Of a stretch of 64,000 bases of DNA, positions 26,411-34,962 are shown one piece after another. Source of the DNA: Flavobacterium saliperosum (lineage in GTDB: Bacteria > Bacteroidota > Bacteroidia > Flavobacteriales > Flavobacteriaceae); contig NZ_FMTY01000004.1 in NCBI RefSeq assembly GCF_900100625.1, forward strand, positions 214,999 to 278,998. Direction: 5' to 3'. Within the stretch, counting starts at the first letter, position 1, and every line of letters starts with the position of its first letter. Made by a program: the position numbers and the translations under genes. The notes under the pieces are model-generated. The model was not told where the DNA came from and did no database searches. It worked only from the letters and a program-made list of their open reading frames with translations.

Positions 26411-26611
26411 ATGCGAACAGGAAAAGTAAAATTCTTTATTGAATCTAAAGGATACGGATTCATTACAGACGACGAAACAGGTAACGATATCTTCGTTCAC
26501 GCAACAGGTCTTCAAGCTGAAGGTTTAAGCGAAGGAACAAGAGTATCTTACGTAGAAGAAGAAGGAAGAAAAGGTAAAGTAGCTGCTGATGTAGCTGTTA
26601 TCGAAGACTAA
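26411..26611 (+). CDS. Cold-shock domain RNA-binding protein
   Basis: A 66-residue CspA-type OB-fold protein. RNP1 is KGYGFI at residues 13-18, RNP2 is DIFVHA at 28-33, and the C-terminus is a short acidic tail. Members bind single-stranded RNA and DNA and melt secondary structure in mRNA, often in cold or stationary phase. Codon use is strongly biased, as expected for an abundant protein. It is monocistronic, with its own promoter and terminator. Confidence 0.95.
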   Translation: MRTGKVKFFIESKGYGFITDDETGNDIFVHATGLQAEGLSEGTRVSYVEEEGRKGKVAADVAVIED

Positions 26612-26644
26612 TATACATTATTTTTTGATTACCTATGAAGGTCT

Positions 26645-26671
26645 AACCGCTCCAATTGGAGCGGTTTTTTT
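26645..26671 (+). terminator. Terminator of the cold-shock gene
   Basis: A perfect palindromic stem, AACCGCTCCAATTGGAGCGG, is followed by a T run, 33 bp after the stop codon. It also shields the nuo promoter. Confidence 0.85.
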
Positions 26672-26782
26672 ATTCAGAATTTTCAGAAAAACACTGACAA
26701 CACTACGTTAATTATTTGTAATTAGTCTAAATATGTTTTACATTTATATACTGTGTAACGCCAAAATCATTAAAAAATTACG

Positions 26783-26812
26783 TTGTGTTTAAAGTTTAGG
26801 AATGTATATTTG
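26783..26812 (+). promoter_or_regulatory. Promoter of the nuo operon (TTG-N19-TATATTTG)
   Basis: The -33 TTG (26783-26785) and the -7 TATATTTG (26805-26812) have the same 19-bp spacing as the cold-shock promoter. Predicted transcription starts near 26818, leaving a leader of about 25 nt before nuoA. No other strong promoter was seen inside the 13-kb operon. Confidence 0.65.
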
Positions 26813-26842
26813 TGAATTCTTTCATAAAAAAGAGATTAAGCC

Positions 26843-27208
26843 ATGCAAACAAACCAAATCGATTACATTCCTATTGCAATGCAATTACTTCTGGCTGTGG
26901 GATTTGTGGTAACAACCATCATAATTTCCGGCTTTTTAGGACCGAAAAGACATTCGAAGAACAAGGACAAAAACTTTGAGTGCGGTATCGAATCAGTAGG
27001 TAATGCCCGTATTCCTTTCTCGGTAAAATACTTTCTGGTTGCCATTCTTTTCGTTCTTTTCGACGTAGAGGTGATTTTCATGTACCCTTGGGCCGTAAAT
27101 TTCAGAGAAATGGGCTGGGAGGGATTAGCCAAAATGGGCATCTTTATGACACTTCTGGTAATTGGTTTTTACTACGTTATCAAGAAGAAAGGTTTAGAGT
27201 GGGAATAA
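26843..27208 (+). CDS. nuoA: NADH-quinone oxidoreductase subunit A
   Basis: A 121-residue inner-membrane subunit of complex I with three TM helices. The loop after TM1 carries the conserved ECGIE (FECGIESVGNARIPFSVKYF), and TM2 carries the acidic FDVEVIFMYPW segment near the quinone pathway. It is the first gene of a complete nuoA-N operon. Confidence 0.95.
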   Translation: MQTNQIDYIPIAMQLLLAVGFVVTTIIISGFLGPKRHSKNKDKNFECGIESVGNARIPFSVKYFLVAILFVLFDVEVIFMYPWAVNFREMGWEGLAKMGIFMTLLVIGFYYVIKKKGLEWE

Positions 27209-27220
27209 AAAAATAAGACA

Positions 27221-27772
27221 ATGAGCGATTCACCAAAATACAACACGGTAGCGGCTCCGGAAGGATATGCCGGAGAAGGTTTTTTTGCTACCAAACTAAG
27301 CGATGTGGTAGGACTTGCCAGAGCCAATTCCCTTTGGCCTCTGCCTTTTGCCACTTCTTGCTGCGGAATTGAATTTATGGCTACGATGGCGTCCCATTAT
27401 GATGTGGCGCGTTTCGGATCCGAACGTATGAGTTTCTCTCCGCGTCAGGCCGACATGTTGCTGGTTATGGGAACCATTGCCAAAAAAATGGCCCCGATTT
27501 TACGTGAGGTATATGAACAGATGTCGGAACCGAAATGGGTCATTGCCGTAGGAGCCTGTGCTTCTTCCGGCGGTGTTTTCGATACGTATTCCGTACTTCA
27601 GGGCATAGACAAGGTGATACCGGTTGACGTTTACGTTCCGGGCTGCCCGCCAAGACCGGAGCAAATCCTTGACGGCATCATGAAATTACAGGAAATTGTA
27701 AAAAATGAATCCGTAAGACGCAGAAGTTCCGACGAATACAACGACTTATTAGGTTCTTATAACATCAAATAA
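27221..27772 (+). CDS. nuoB: NADH-quinone oxidoreductase subunit B
   Basis: A 183-residue hydrophilic subunit that holds the terminal 4Fe-4S cluster N2, which reduces quinone. The ligands are visible as Cys47-Cys48 (ATSCCGIEF), Cys113 (GACASSGG) and Cys142 (PGCPPRPEQ). It starts 12 bp after nuoA and ends one base before nuoC. Confidence 0.97.
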   Translation: MSDSPKYNTVAAPEGYAGEGFFATKLSDVVGLARANSLWPLPFATSCCGIEFMATMASHYDVARFGSERMSFSPRQADMLLVMGTIAKKMAPILREVYEQMSEPKWVIAVGACASSGGVFDTYSVLQGIDKVIPVDVYVPGCPPRPEQILDGIMKLQEIVKNESVRRRSSDEYNDLLGSYNIK

Positions 27773-27773
27773 A

Positions 27774-28295
27774 ATGGCTTTAGAGACCTCAGTAATACAA
27801 AATAAACTTATTGAAAACTTCGGATTAAAAGTATCCGATTTTGTTCAAATCCACGATATTTTTACTTTCGAAGTAACTCCGGAAGCCATCGTAGAAGTAA
27901 TGCAGTTTTTAAAAGACGACGCAACACTTCGTTTCAACTTCCTAACCGATGTTTGCGGTATTCACTACCCGGATTATGAGATAAACCGACAGTTCGCTGT
28001 GGTATACCACATGCACAATTGGGTGGACAATGTTCGTATCCGAATCAAATGTTACTTAAGTGCCGAAAACCCGGAAATCGATACCGTATCCGATTTATTC
28101 TTAAGCGCTAACTGGCAGGAAAGAGAAACCTATGATTTCTTCGGAATCATCTTCAAAGGACATCCACAATTAAAACGTATTTTAAACATGGATGAAATGA
28201 CTTCTTTCCCAATGCGTAAAGAATTCCCATTGGAAGACGGCGGAAGAACGGACAAAGACGATCGTTTCTTCGGAAGAACAACACAAAACTGTTAA
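27774..28295 (+). CDS. nuoC: NADH-quinone oxidoreductase subunit C
   Basis: A 173-residue peripheral-arm subunit of the 30-kDa family. The signature is WQERETYDFFGIIFKGHPQLKRI, cut here by the family's conserved ERE and D-FFGI blocks, with a C-terminal FPLEDGGR. It is separate from nuoD; in E. coli the two are fused. Confidence 0.95.
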   Translation: MALETSVIQNKLIENFGLKVSDFVQIHDIFTFEVTPEAIVEVMQFLKDDATLRFNFLTDVCGIHYPDYEINRQFAVVYHMHNWVDNVRIRIKCYLSAENPEIDTVSDLFLSANWQERETYDFFGIIFKGHPQLKRILNMDEMTSFPMRKEFPLEDGGRTDKDDRFFGRTTQNC

Positions 28296-28324
28296 TAGAA
28301 CCCTGAAATACTTTTAAAGAACCA

Positions 28325-29560
28325 ATGTCAGACCTATTATTACCACCGGAAAAACGTTACGCGAACATCATCAATCAAAGAAGAAATGAAGATGGAAGCG
28401 AACTTTCTATACTGAATTTAGGACCTACGCATCCTGCCACTCACGGTATCTTCCAAAACATCCTTTTAATGGATGGGGAACGTATCGTAGACGGTGAAGG
28501 AACAGTAGGATACATCCATAGAGCTTTTGAAAAAATTGCCGAAAACCGACCGTTTTACCAAATTACCGTATTAACGGATCGTATGAACTATTGTTCGGCG
28601 CCGATTAACAACATGGGTTGGTGGATGACGCTGGAAAAAGCATTAGGGGTTGAAATACCAAAACGCGTACAATACCTTCGTGTTATTGTAATGGAATTGG
28701 CACGTATTGCCGATCATATTATCTGTAACTCGGTTTTAGGAGTGGATACCGGAGCCCTTACAGGATTCTTATACGTATTCCAGTTCCGTGAAAAAATCTA
28801 CGAAATCTACGAAGAAATTTGTGGTGCCCGTTTGACAACCAACATGGGACGTATCGGTGGATTCGAAAGAGAATGGAGTCCGGCGGTTTGGGAAAAACTA
28901 AACAAATTCCTCGAAGAGTTCCCTCCTATCTGGCAGGAATTCGAAAATTTATTGACCCGTAACCGAATCTTCATGGATCGTACCATTAATGTAGGTGCGA
29001 TTTCAGCTGATAAAGCCATCAGTTACGGATTCACAGGACCGAATCTTCGTGCCGCCGGTGTGGATTACGACATTCGTGTGATGCAGCCGTATTCTTCGTA
29101 TGAAGATTTCGACTTTAATATTCCGGTTGGAAAATCGGGAGATACCTACGACCGTTTCTGCGTTCGTAATCAGGAAGTTTGGGAAAGTTTAAGCATCATC
29201 AAACAGGCCTTGGCCAAAATGCCGGAAGGACCTTACCATGCTGATGTTCCGGATTATTACCTTCCTCCGAAAGACGACGTGTACACCACAATGGAATCGT
29301 TGATTTATCACTTTAAAATTGTAATGGGCGAAGTTCCCGTGCCACTAACCGAAGTATACCATCCGGTAGAAGGCGGTAACGGTGAATTAGGTTTCTACTT
29401 AATTACCGACGGAAGCCGTACACCATACAGGCTACATTTCAGAAGACCTTGTTTTATATATTATCAGGCATTTAACGACATGGTAAAAGGACAGATGCTA
29501 TCCGATGCAATCGCAACCCTTTCCAGTTTGAACGTAATTGCCGGTGAATTAGACGCATAA
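28325..29560 (+). CDS. nuoD: NADH-quinone oxidoreductase subunit D
   Basis: A 411-residue 49-kDa-type subunit derived from the hydrogenase large subunit. It forms the quinone pocket with NuoB. Conserved blocks are GPTHPATHGIFQ, then EGTVGYIHRAFEKIAE, and the C-terminal PYRLHFRRPCF. The last base of its TAA stop is the first base of the nuoE ATG, which indicates translational coupling. Confidence 0.97.
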   Translation: MSDLLLPPEKRYANIINQRRNEDGSELSILNLGPTHPATHGIFQNILLMDGERIVDGEGTVGYIHRAFEKIAENRPFYQITVLTDRMNYCSAPINNMGWWMTLEKALGVEIPKRVQYLRVIVMELARIADHIICNSVLGVDTGALTGFLYVFQFREKIYEIYEEICGARLTTNMGRIGGFEREWSPAVWEKLNKFLEEFPPIWQEFENLLTRNRIFMDRTINVGAISADKAISYGFTGPNLRAAGVDYDIRVMQPYSSYEDFDFNIPVGKSGDTYDRFCVRNQEVWESLSIIKQALAKMPEGPYHADVPDYYLPPKDDVYTTMESLIYHFKIVMGEVPVPLTEVYHPVEGGNGELGFYLITDGSRTPYRLHFRRPCFIYYQAFNDMVKGQMLSDAIATLSSLNVIAGELDA

Positions 29561-30096
29561 TGATTATGGAAAAATATACCTACAAACAAGAAATAAACAT
29601 TACTCCGGAACTGATGGCCCGAATCAACGAGTTGATCAGTCATTATCCGGAAGACAAACGAAAATCGGCTCTATTACCGGTATTGCATGAAGTACAGGAT
29701 GCGCATGACAACTGGTTAAGCTATGAGTTACAGCAAAAAGTTGCCGAGATTTTAAACATACAACCCGTAGAGGTTTTTGAAGTGGTTACTTTTTATACCA
29801 TGTTCAACCAAAAACCGATCGGAAAATACATGTTTGAATTCTGCAGAACGTCTTGTTGTATGATTCGCGGTGCCGAAGACATGATGGATTATACCTGTCA
29901 GAAACTGGGCATCAAAGAAGGTGAAACGACTGTAGACGGCATGTTTACCGTAGTAGGCGTTGAATGTTTGGGTGCTTGTGGCTATGCACCGATGATGCAG
30001 GTAGGTGATTTCTACAAAGAACACCTGACTAAAGAAAAGATAGACGAAATTATTACCGATTGTAAAGCCGGTAAAATAACTTTACACGACAAATAA
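29560..30096 (+). CDS. nuoE: NADH-quinone oxidoreductase subunit E
   Basis: A 178-residue 24-kDa-type subunit carrying the 2Fe-2S cluster N1a. The ligands are in FCRTSCCMIRGAED and in VECLGACGYAPMMQ. A second in-frame ATG follows two codons in (MIMEKYTY) and is an equally good start. With nuoF and the short nuoG it makes up the NADH-input module. Confidence 0.95.
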   Translation: MIMEKYTYKQEINITPELMARINELISHYPEDKRKSALLPVLHEVQDAHDNWLSYELQQKVAEILNIQPVEVFEVVTFYTMFNQKPIGKYMFEFCRTSCCMIRGAEDMMDYTCQKLGIKEGETTVDGMFTVVGVECLGACGYAPMMQVGDFYKEHLTKEKIDEIITDCKAGKITLHDK

Positions 30097-30100
30097 TACC

Positions 30101-31453
30101 ATGGGAAGAAAGATATTATTAGACAAGATAAATATTCCGGGGATCAAAACCTATGAAGTCTATCGCGCTAACGGTGGCTATGCTTCTGTGGAGAAAGCAT
30201 TGAAAACATTAACTCCGGATGAAGTTACCGAGGAAGTGAAAACATCCGGCCTTCGTGGTCGTGGTGGCGCCGGTTTCCCGATGGGACTGAAGTGGAGTTT
30301 TATTGATAAAAAATCAGGCAAGCCAAGACATTTGGTTTGCAACGCCGACGAATCCGAGCCGGGAACGTTCAAAGACCGTTTCTTAATGGAATACATTCCG
30401 CATTTATTAATCGAAGGAATGATTACTTCAAGTTATGCCTTAGGCGCTAATTTGTCGTACATCTACATTCGCGGGGAATACATGTGGGTGTATAAAATCC
30501 TTGAAAAAGCGATTAAAGAAGCCTACGCTGCGGGTTGGTTAGGAAAAAATATTTTAGGAACCGATTTCTCCCTTGATCTGCACGTGCACTGTGGTGCCGG
30601 AGCGTACATCTGCGGTGAGGAAACGGCCTTAATCGAATCATTGGAAGGAAAAAGAGGTAACCCAAGAATCAAACCACCTTTCCCGGCGGTTAGCGGTTTA
30701 TGGGCGAATCCTACCGTGGTAAATAACGTGGAATCGATTTCAGCGGTGCCTTGGATTGTAATGAATTCAGGGGAAGAATACGCAAAAATCGGAATCGGAC
30801 GTTCTACCGGAACCAAATTGATTTCCGCATCAGGGCACATCAAAAATCCTGGGGTGTATGAAATCGAATTGGGTTTATCGGTAGAAGAATTCATGAACTC
30901 CGACGAATATTTGGGCGGAATGATGAACGAAAGACCGTTAAAAGCCTTAGTACCGGGAGGTTCTTCAGTGCCGATTTTACCGGCGAATTTAATTTACAAA
31001 ACTGCAGCCGGAGAAGACCGTTTGATGACTTATGAATCCCTAAGTGACGGCGGATTTGCAACCGGATCCATGCTAGGTTCAGGAGGTTTCATCGTATACA
31101 ACGACACCGCTTGTATCGTTAGAAATACGTGGAATTTCTCCCGTTTCTACCACCACGAATCGTGCGGACAATGTACGCCTTGCCGTGAAGGAACCGGTTG
31201 GTTGGAAAAAGTGTTACACCGCATCGAACACGGTCACGGAAGAATGGAAGACATTGATTTGCTTTGGGACATTCAGAGTAAAATCGAAGGAAACACGATC
31301 TGTCCGTTAGGTGACGCGGCTTCATGGCCGGTAGCAGCAGCTATCCGTCACTTCAGAGAAGAATTCGAATATCATATTCGCTTCCCTGAAAGAATTAAAA
31401 ACAGAGATCACTTTGTGAACGAACCTTTTGAAAAAGTAAGAAACTTAGTTTAA
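30101..31453 (+). CDS. nuoF: NADH-quinone oxidoreductase subunit F
   Basis: A 450-residue 51-kDa-type subunit that binds NADH, FMN and cluster N3. The nucleotide-binding glycine block is GLRGRGGAGFPMGLKW, and a second glycine-rich block (AGAYICGEETALIESLEG) contacts FMN. The 4Fe-4S ligands lie in HESCGQCTPCREG, with the fourth Cys in ICPLGDAASWP. It starts four bases after nuoE. Its presence shows this complex I uses NADH, unlike the 11-subunit form found in many Bacteroidetes. Confidence 0.97.
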   Translation: MGRKILLDKINIPGIKTYEVYRANGGYASVEKALKTLTPDEVTEEVKTSGLRGRGGAGFPMGLKWSFIDKKSGKPRHLVCNADESEPGTFKDRFLMEYIPHLLIEGMITSSYALGANLSYIYIRGEYMWVYKILEKAIKEAYAAGWLGKNILGTDFSLDLHVHCGAGAYICGEETALIESLEGKRGNPRIKPPFPAVSGLWANPTVVNNVESISAVPWIVMNSGEEYAKIGIGRSTGTKLISASGHIKNPGVYEIELGLSVEEFMNSDEYLGGMMNERPLKALVPGGSSVPILPANLIYKTAAGEDRLMTYESLSDGGFATGSMLGSGGFIVYNDTACIVRNTWNFSRFYHHESCGQCTPCREGTGWLEKVLHRIEHGHGRMEDIDLLWDIQSKIEGNTICPLGDAASWPVAAAIRHFREEFEYHIRFPERIKNRDHFVNEPFEKVRNLV

Positions 31454-31500
31454 AGTTATACGTTGAGGCCCCAAAGTCTTCAACAACAAACAAAATAGTT

Positions 31501-32529
31501 ATGAAAGTTACTATAGACGGTCAAGAAATAGAAGTAGAACCAGGAACAACCATCCTGCAGGCTGCTAGAATGATTGGAGGCGATTTAGTCCCACCGGCGA
31601 TGTGCTACTACTCGAAACTGAAAGGCAGTGGCGGAAAATGCCGTTGTTGCTTAGTGGAAGTATCCAAAGGTAGCGATGCCGACCCAAGACCCATGCCGAA
31701 ATTAATGGCGTCATGTGTTACCGGCTGTATGGACGGTATGGAAGTAAACAGTACCGCATCACCAAGAGTGGAAGAAGCCAGAAAGTCGGTTACCGAATTT
31801 TTGTTAATCAACCACCCGTTGGATTGCCCGGTTTGCGATCAGGCTGGGGAATGTGATTTACAAAATTTAAGTTTCCAACACGGAAAATCGGAAACGCGTT
31901 TCATCGAAGAGAAAAGAACGTTTGAACCGGAAGATATCGGGGATAAGATTCAACTTCACATGAACCGTTGTATTTTGTGCCAACGTTGCGTACAGGTTGC
32001 CGATCAGTTGACCGACGGACGTGTACACGGTGTAATGAACCGGGGCGATCATGCTCAGATTTCAACGTGCATTTCCACAGCGATTGACAACGAATTCTCC
32101 GGAAACATGATTGACGTTTGTCCGGTAGGTGCGTTAACCGACAAGACCTTCCGATTCAAATCGAGAGTTTGGTTCAACAAACCATACAACGCACACAGAA
32201 ACTGCGACAAATGCTGCGGAAAAACAACCGTTTGGATGTTTGGTGACGAAATCCAACGCGTTACGGCTCGTAAAGACGAATACCACGAAGTGGAAGATTT
32301 CATTTGTAACACGTGTCGTTTCGACAAAAAAGACGTTAAAGACTGGGTAATCGAAGGCCCTCGTAAATTCGAGAAATTCTCGGTTATCAACAGAAATAAA
32401 TATGCCATCCACCCTCCAAAAGTGGAAATCCAGACTGAAGATCAAATCTTATTGGGCCGTGAGCAGGATATGAAGAAAATCAGTATGGTGGATGTTCCTT
32501 TAAAAACTAACGGTAATTCTAAATCTTAA
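31501..32529 (+). CDS. nuoG: Short NuoG-like iron-sulfur subunit
   Basis: A 342-residue subunit with only the Fe-S part of NuoG. The 2Fe-2S ligands are in the N-terminal MCYYSKLKG / KCRCCLVEV region. A His/Cys block (NHPLDCPVCDQAGECDLQN) and a 4Fe-4S motif (CILCQRCVQVADQL) follow. Then come CDKCCG and CNTC, which may form the extra N7-type cluster. The molybdopterin-fold C-terminal domain of standard NuoG (about 700-900 residues in total) is missing, with no frameshift, so this is a natural short form. Confidence 0.9.
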   Translation: MKVTIDGQEIEVEPGTTILQAARMIGGDLVPPAMCYYSKLKGSGGKCRCCLVEVSKGSDADPRPMPKLMASCVTGCMDGMEVNSTASPRVEEARKSVTEFLLINHPLDCPVCDQAGECDLQNLSFQHGKSETRFIEEKRTFEPEDIGDKIQLHMNRCILCQRCVQVADQLTDGRVHGVMNRGDHAQISTCISTAIDNEFSGNMIDVCPVGALTDKTFRFKSRVWFNKPYNAHRNCDKCCGKTTVWMFGDEIQRVTARKDEYHEVEDFICNTCRFDKKDVKDWVIEGPRKFEKFSVINRNKYAIHPPKVEIQTEDQILLGREQDMKKISMVDVPLKTNGNSKS

Positions 32530-32532
32530 GAC

Positions 32533-33573
32533 ATGGAGAGTACAGTTATCATAGAAAAAGGAATTTTCATCGTAATCATTTTTGCCCTTACCATGGTTAT
32601 GGCCATGTATTCCACTTGGGCAGAACGTAAGGTGGCCGCTTGGCTTCAGGATCGTATCGGTCCGAACAGAGCAGGACCCCTTGGATTGCTTCAACCACTT
32701 GCCGACGGTTTAAAATTATTCTCCAAAGAAGAATTTATCCCCGATACCCGAAATAAATTTTTATTCCTTGCCGGTCCTGCCATCTCCATGAGTGTGGCGT
32801 TAATGACCAGTGCGGTGATTCCGTGGGGAGACAAATTACATATTGGAGGAAGAGACGTTATCCTTCAGGCCACCGATATTGACGTAGCCTTATTGTACAT
32901 CTTCGGAGTATTATCGGTAGGGGTTTACGGCATCATGATCGGAGGCTGGGCTTCCAACAACAAATTCTCCTTAATGAGTGCCATGCGTGCCGGTTCCCAA
33001 ATGATTTCGTATGAAGTTGCCATGGGTCTTGCGGTTATCGCTTTGGTAATGATGTCCGGAACGTTGAGCTTACGTGAAATCGCGGCGCAACAATCCGGAA
33101 TGAACTGGAATGTGTTCTACCAACCGGTAGGATTCATCATCTTCTTGGTATGTTCCTTTGCGGAAACCAACAGAACTCCTTTCGATTTAGCGGAATGTGA
33201 AGCCGAACTTATCGGAGGATACCACACCGAATATTCTTCCATGAAAATGGGATTCTATCTGTTCGCCGAATATGCATCCATGTTTATCTCTTCAACAATT
33301 TTAGCCGTTTTATATTTCGGAGCTTACAATTATCCCGGAATAGAATGGGCGGTTGAGAACTGGGGCGTAAATATTGCCAACAGTATAGGAATAGCAGTTT
33401 TATTCATCAAGATCTGTTTCTTCATCTTCTTCTACATGTGGGTGAGATGGACAATCCCGCGTTTCCGTTATGACCAATTGATGAATTTAGGATGGAAAAT
33501 GCTGATTCCGATTGCCATTGCCAACATAGTTATCACAGGAATAGTAATTTTACTAGCCGATAAATTTTTATAA
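32533..33573 (+). CDS. nuoH: NADH-quinone oxidoreductase subunit H
   Basis: A 346-residue ND1-type membrane subunit joining the peripheral and membrane arms, with about eight TM helices. Signatures are AAWLQDRIGPNRAGPLGLLQPLADGLKLFSKEE, cut between conserved blocks at residues 32-65, and FAETNRTPFDLAECEAEL in the loop by the quinone entrance. Confidence 0.96.
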   Translation: MESTVIIEKGIFIVIIFALTMVMAMYSTWAERKVAAWLQDRIGPNRAGPLGLLQPLADGLKLFSKEEFIPDTRNKFLFLAGPAISMSVALMTSAVIPWGDKLHIGGRDVILQATDIDVALLYIFGVLSVGVYGIMIGGWASNNKFSLMSAMRAGSQMISYEVAMGLAVIALVMMSGTLSLREIAAQQSGMNWNVFYQPVGFIIFLVCSFAETNRTPFDLAECEAELIGGYHTEYSSMKMGFYLFAEYASMFISSTILAVLYFGAYNYPGIEWAVENWGVNIANSIGIAVLFIKICFFIFFYMWVRWTIPRFRYDQLMNLGWKMLIPIAIANIVITGIVILLADKFL

Positions 33574-33576
33574 GAA

Positions 33577-34119
33577 ATGTCACTAGATACAATTTCATTA
33601 TCAGGAAAAAAAATGGAGGTTTCCAACAAAAAGATGACTTTTTGGGAAAGCCTTTATTTAGTAGCGATAGTTAAAGGATTATTGATTACGATTCGTCACT
33701 TATTCACACGAAAAGTAACCATTAAATATCCGGAACAAACACGCGAATTAAGTCCGGTTTATCGTGGACAGCACATGCTGAAACGCGATGATCAGGGAAG
33801 AGAAAACTGTACGGCTTGCGGACTTTGTGCCGTGGCTTGTCCGGCGGAAGCCATCACCATGAAGGCGGCCGAAAGAAAACCGGGAGAAGAGCATTTGTAC
33901 AGAGAAGAAAAATATGCAGAAATCTACGAAATCAACATGTTGCGTTGTATTTTCTGCGGATTGTGTGAAGAAGCGTGTCCGAAAGACGCCATCTACCTTA
34001 CAGAATCCAAAGTAATGGTAGCCTCGGCAAGCAAACGTGAAGACTTCATTTACGGAAAAGATAAATTGGTAATGCCTTTGGAAATGGCGCTGCGTAACAG
34101 CAAAAACAAAGTAAGTTAA
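33577..34119 (+). CDS. nuoI: NADH-quinone oxidoreductase subunit I
   Basis: A 180-residue 23-kDa-type ferredoxin subunit carrying clusters N6a and N6b. Two full CxxCxxCxxxCP motifs are present: CTACGLCAVACPAEA and CIFCGLCEEACPKDA. The N-terminal helix (WESLYLVAIVKGLLITIRHLF) lies along the membrane. It starts three bases after nuoH. Confidence 0.97.
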   Translation: MSLDTISLSGKKMEVSNKKMTFWESLYLVAIVKGLLITIRHLFTRKVTIKYPEQTRELSPVYRGQHMLKRDDQGRENCTACGLCAVACPAEAITMKAAERKPGEEHLYREEKYAEIYEINMLRCIFCGLCEEACPKDAIYLTESKVMVASASKREDFIYGKDKLVMPLEMALRNSKNKVS

Positions 34120-34121
34120 TC

Positions 34122-34631
34122 ATGGCAGAAATTCTATTTTACATCTTAGCGTCAATCACCTTGGGGACTGCTTTTCTGACTATTTTAAGCAGAAACCCGA
34201 TTCACAGTGCCATCTATCTGGTAATCTGTTTCTTTTCCATTGCAGGACATTATTTGTTATTAAACGCACAGTTTTTAGCAATCGTTCATATCATCGTGTA
34301 TTCGGGAGCCATCATGATTCTGATGTTGTTCACCATCATGTTGATGAACCTCAATAAGGAAGACGAATCCCATAAATCCGTGGCTTCAAAAATCGCCGCC
34401 ACCATTGCATTCTGCCTGGTAGGTATCGTTTTGTTGGCCGGATTACTGAAAACAAAACCGGTGGTGGAAAGTTATTTCCATTCGGGTGAAGACTTCCAAT
34501 CCATCAAAGTATTGGGTCAGGTATTATTGAACGAATACATGGTACCGTTCGAATTCGCTTCCGTTTTATTATTGGTGGCGATGATCGGAGCGGTATTAAT
34601 TTCGAAAAAAGACAAACAAAAAGAAGCATAA
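34122..34631 (+). CDS. nuoJ: NADH-quinone oxidoreductase subunit J
   Basis: A 169-residue ND6-type membrane subunit with about five TM helices. Conserved blocks are [15 protein letters not shown] and [19 protein letters not shown], the latter a glycine-containing helix next to the quinone-linked proton path. Two bases separate it from nuoI. Confidence 0.94.
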   Translation: MAEILFYILASITLGTAFLTILSRNPIHSAIYLVICFFSIAGHYLLLNAQFLAIVHIIVYSGAIMILMLFTIMLMNLNKEDESHKSVASKIAATIAFCLVGIVLLAGLLKTKPVVESYFHSGEDFQSIKVLGQVLLNEYMVPFEFASVLLLVAMIGAVLISKKDKQKEA

Positions 34632-34635
34632 TTAT

Positions 34636-34956
34636 ATGGAAACTATTTTAAAGGAAATTGGAGTAGAAACCTACTTATACTTATCGGCTTTATTGTTCAG
34701 CATTGGGGTGTTCGGAATTTTGTTGCGAAGAAACGCCATCATCATGTTCATGTCGATTGAAATCATGCTGAACGCCGTTAACCTGATGCTGGTAGCCTTT
34801 TCCACCTTCCATCAGGATGCTTCGGGACAGGTTTTCGTATTTTTCTCAATGGCGGTAGCCGCTGCGGAAGTTGCCGTAGGTTTGGCGATTCTGGTTTCTA
34901 TTTTCAGAAATCACGGATCGATTGATATTGACAATTTAAAAAACTTAAAAGGATAA
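34636..34956 (+). CDS. nuoK: NADH-quinone oxidoreductase subunit K
   Basis: A 106-residue ND4L-type subunit with three TM helices. The two membrane glutamates of the family are visible in [16 protein letters not shown] and in [16 protein letters not shown]. Confidence 0.95.
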   Translation: METILKEIGVETYLYLSALLFSIGVFGILLRRNAIIMFMSIEIMLNAVNLMLVAFSTFHQDASGQVFVFFSMAVAAAEVAVGLAILVSIFRNHGSIDIDNLKNLKG

Positions 34957-34962
34957 CCCCTA

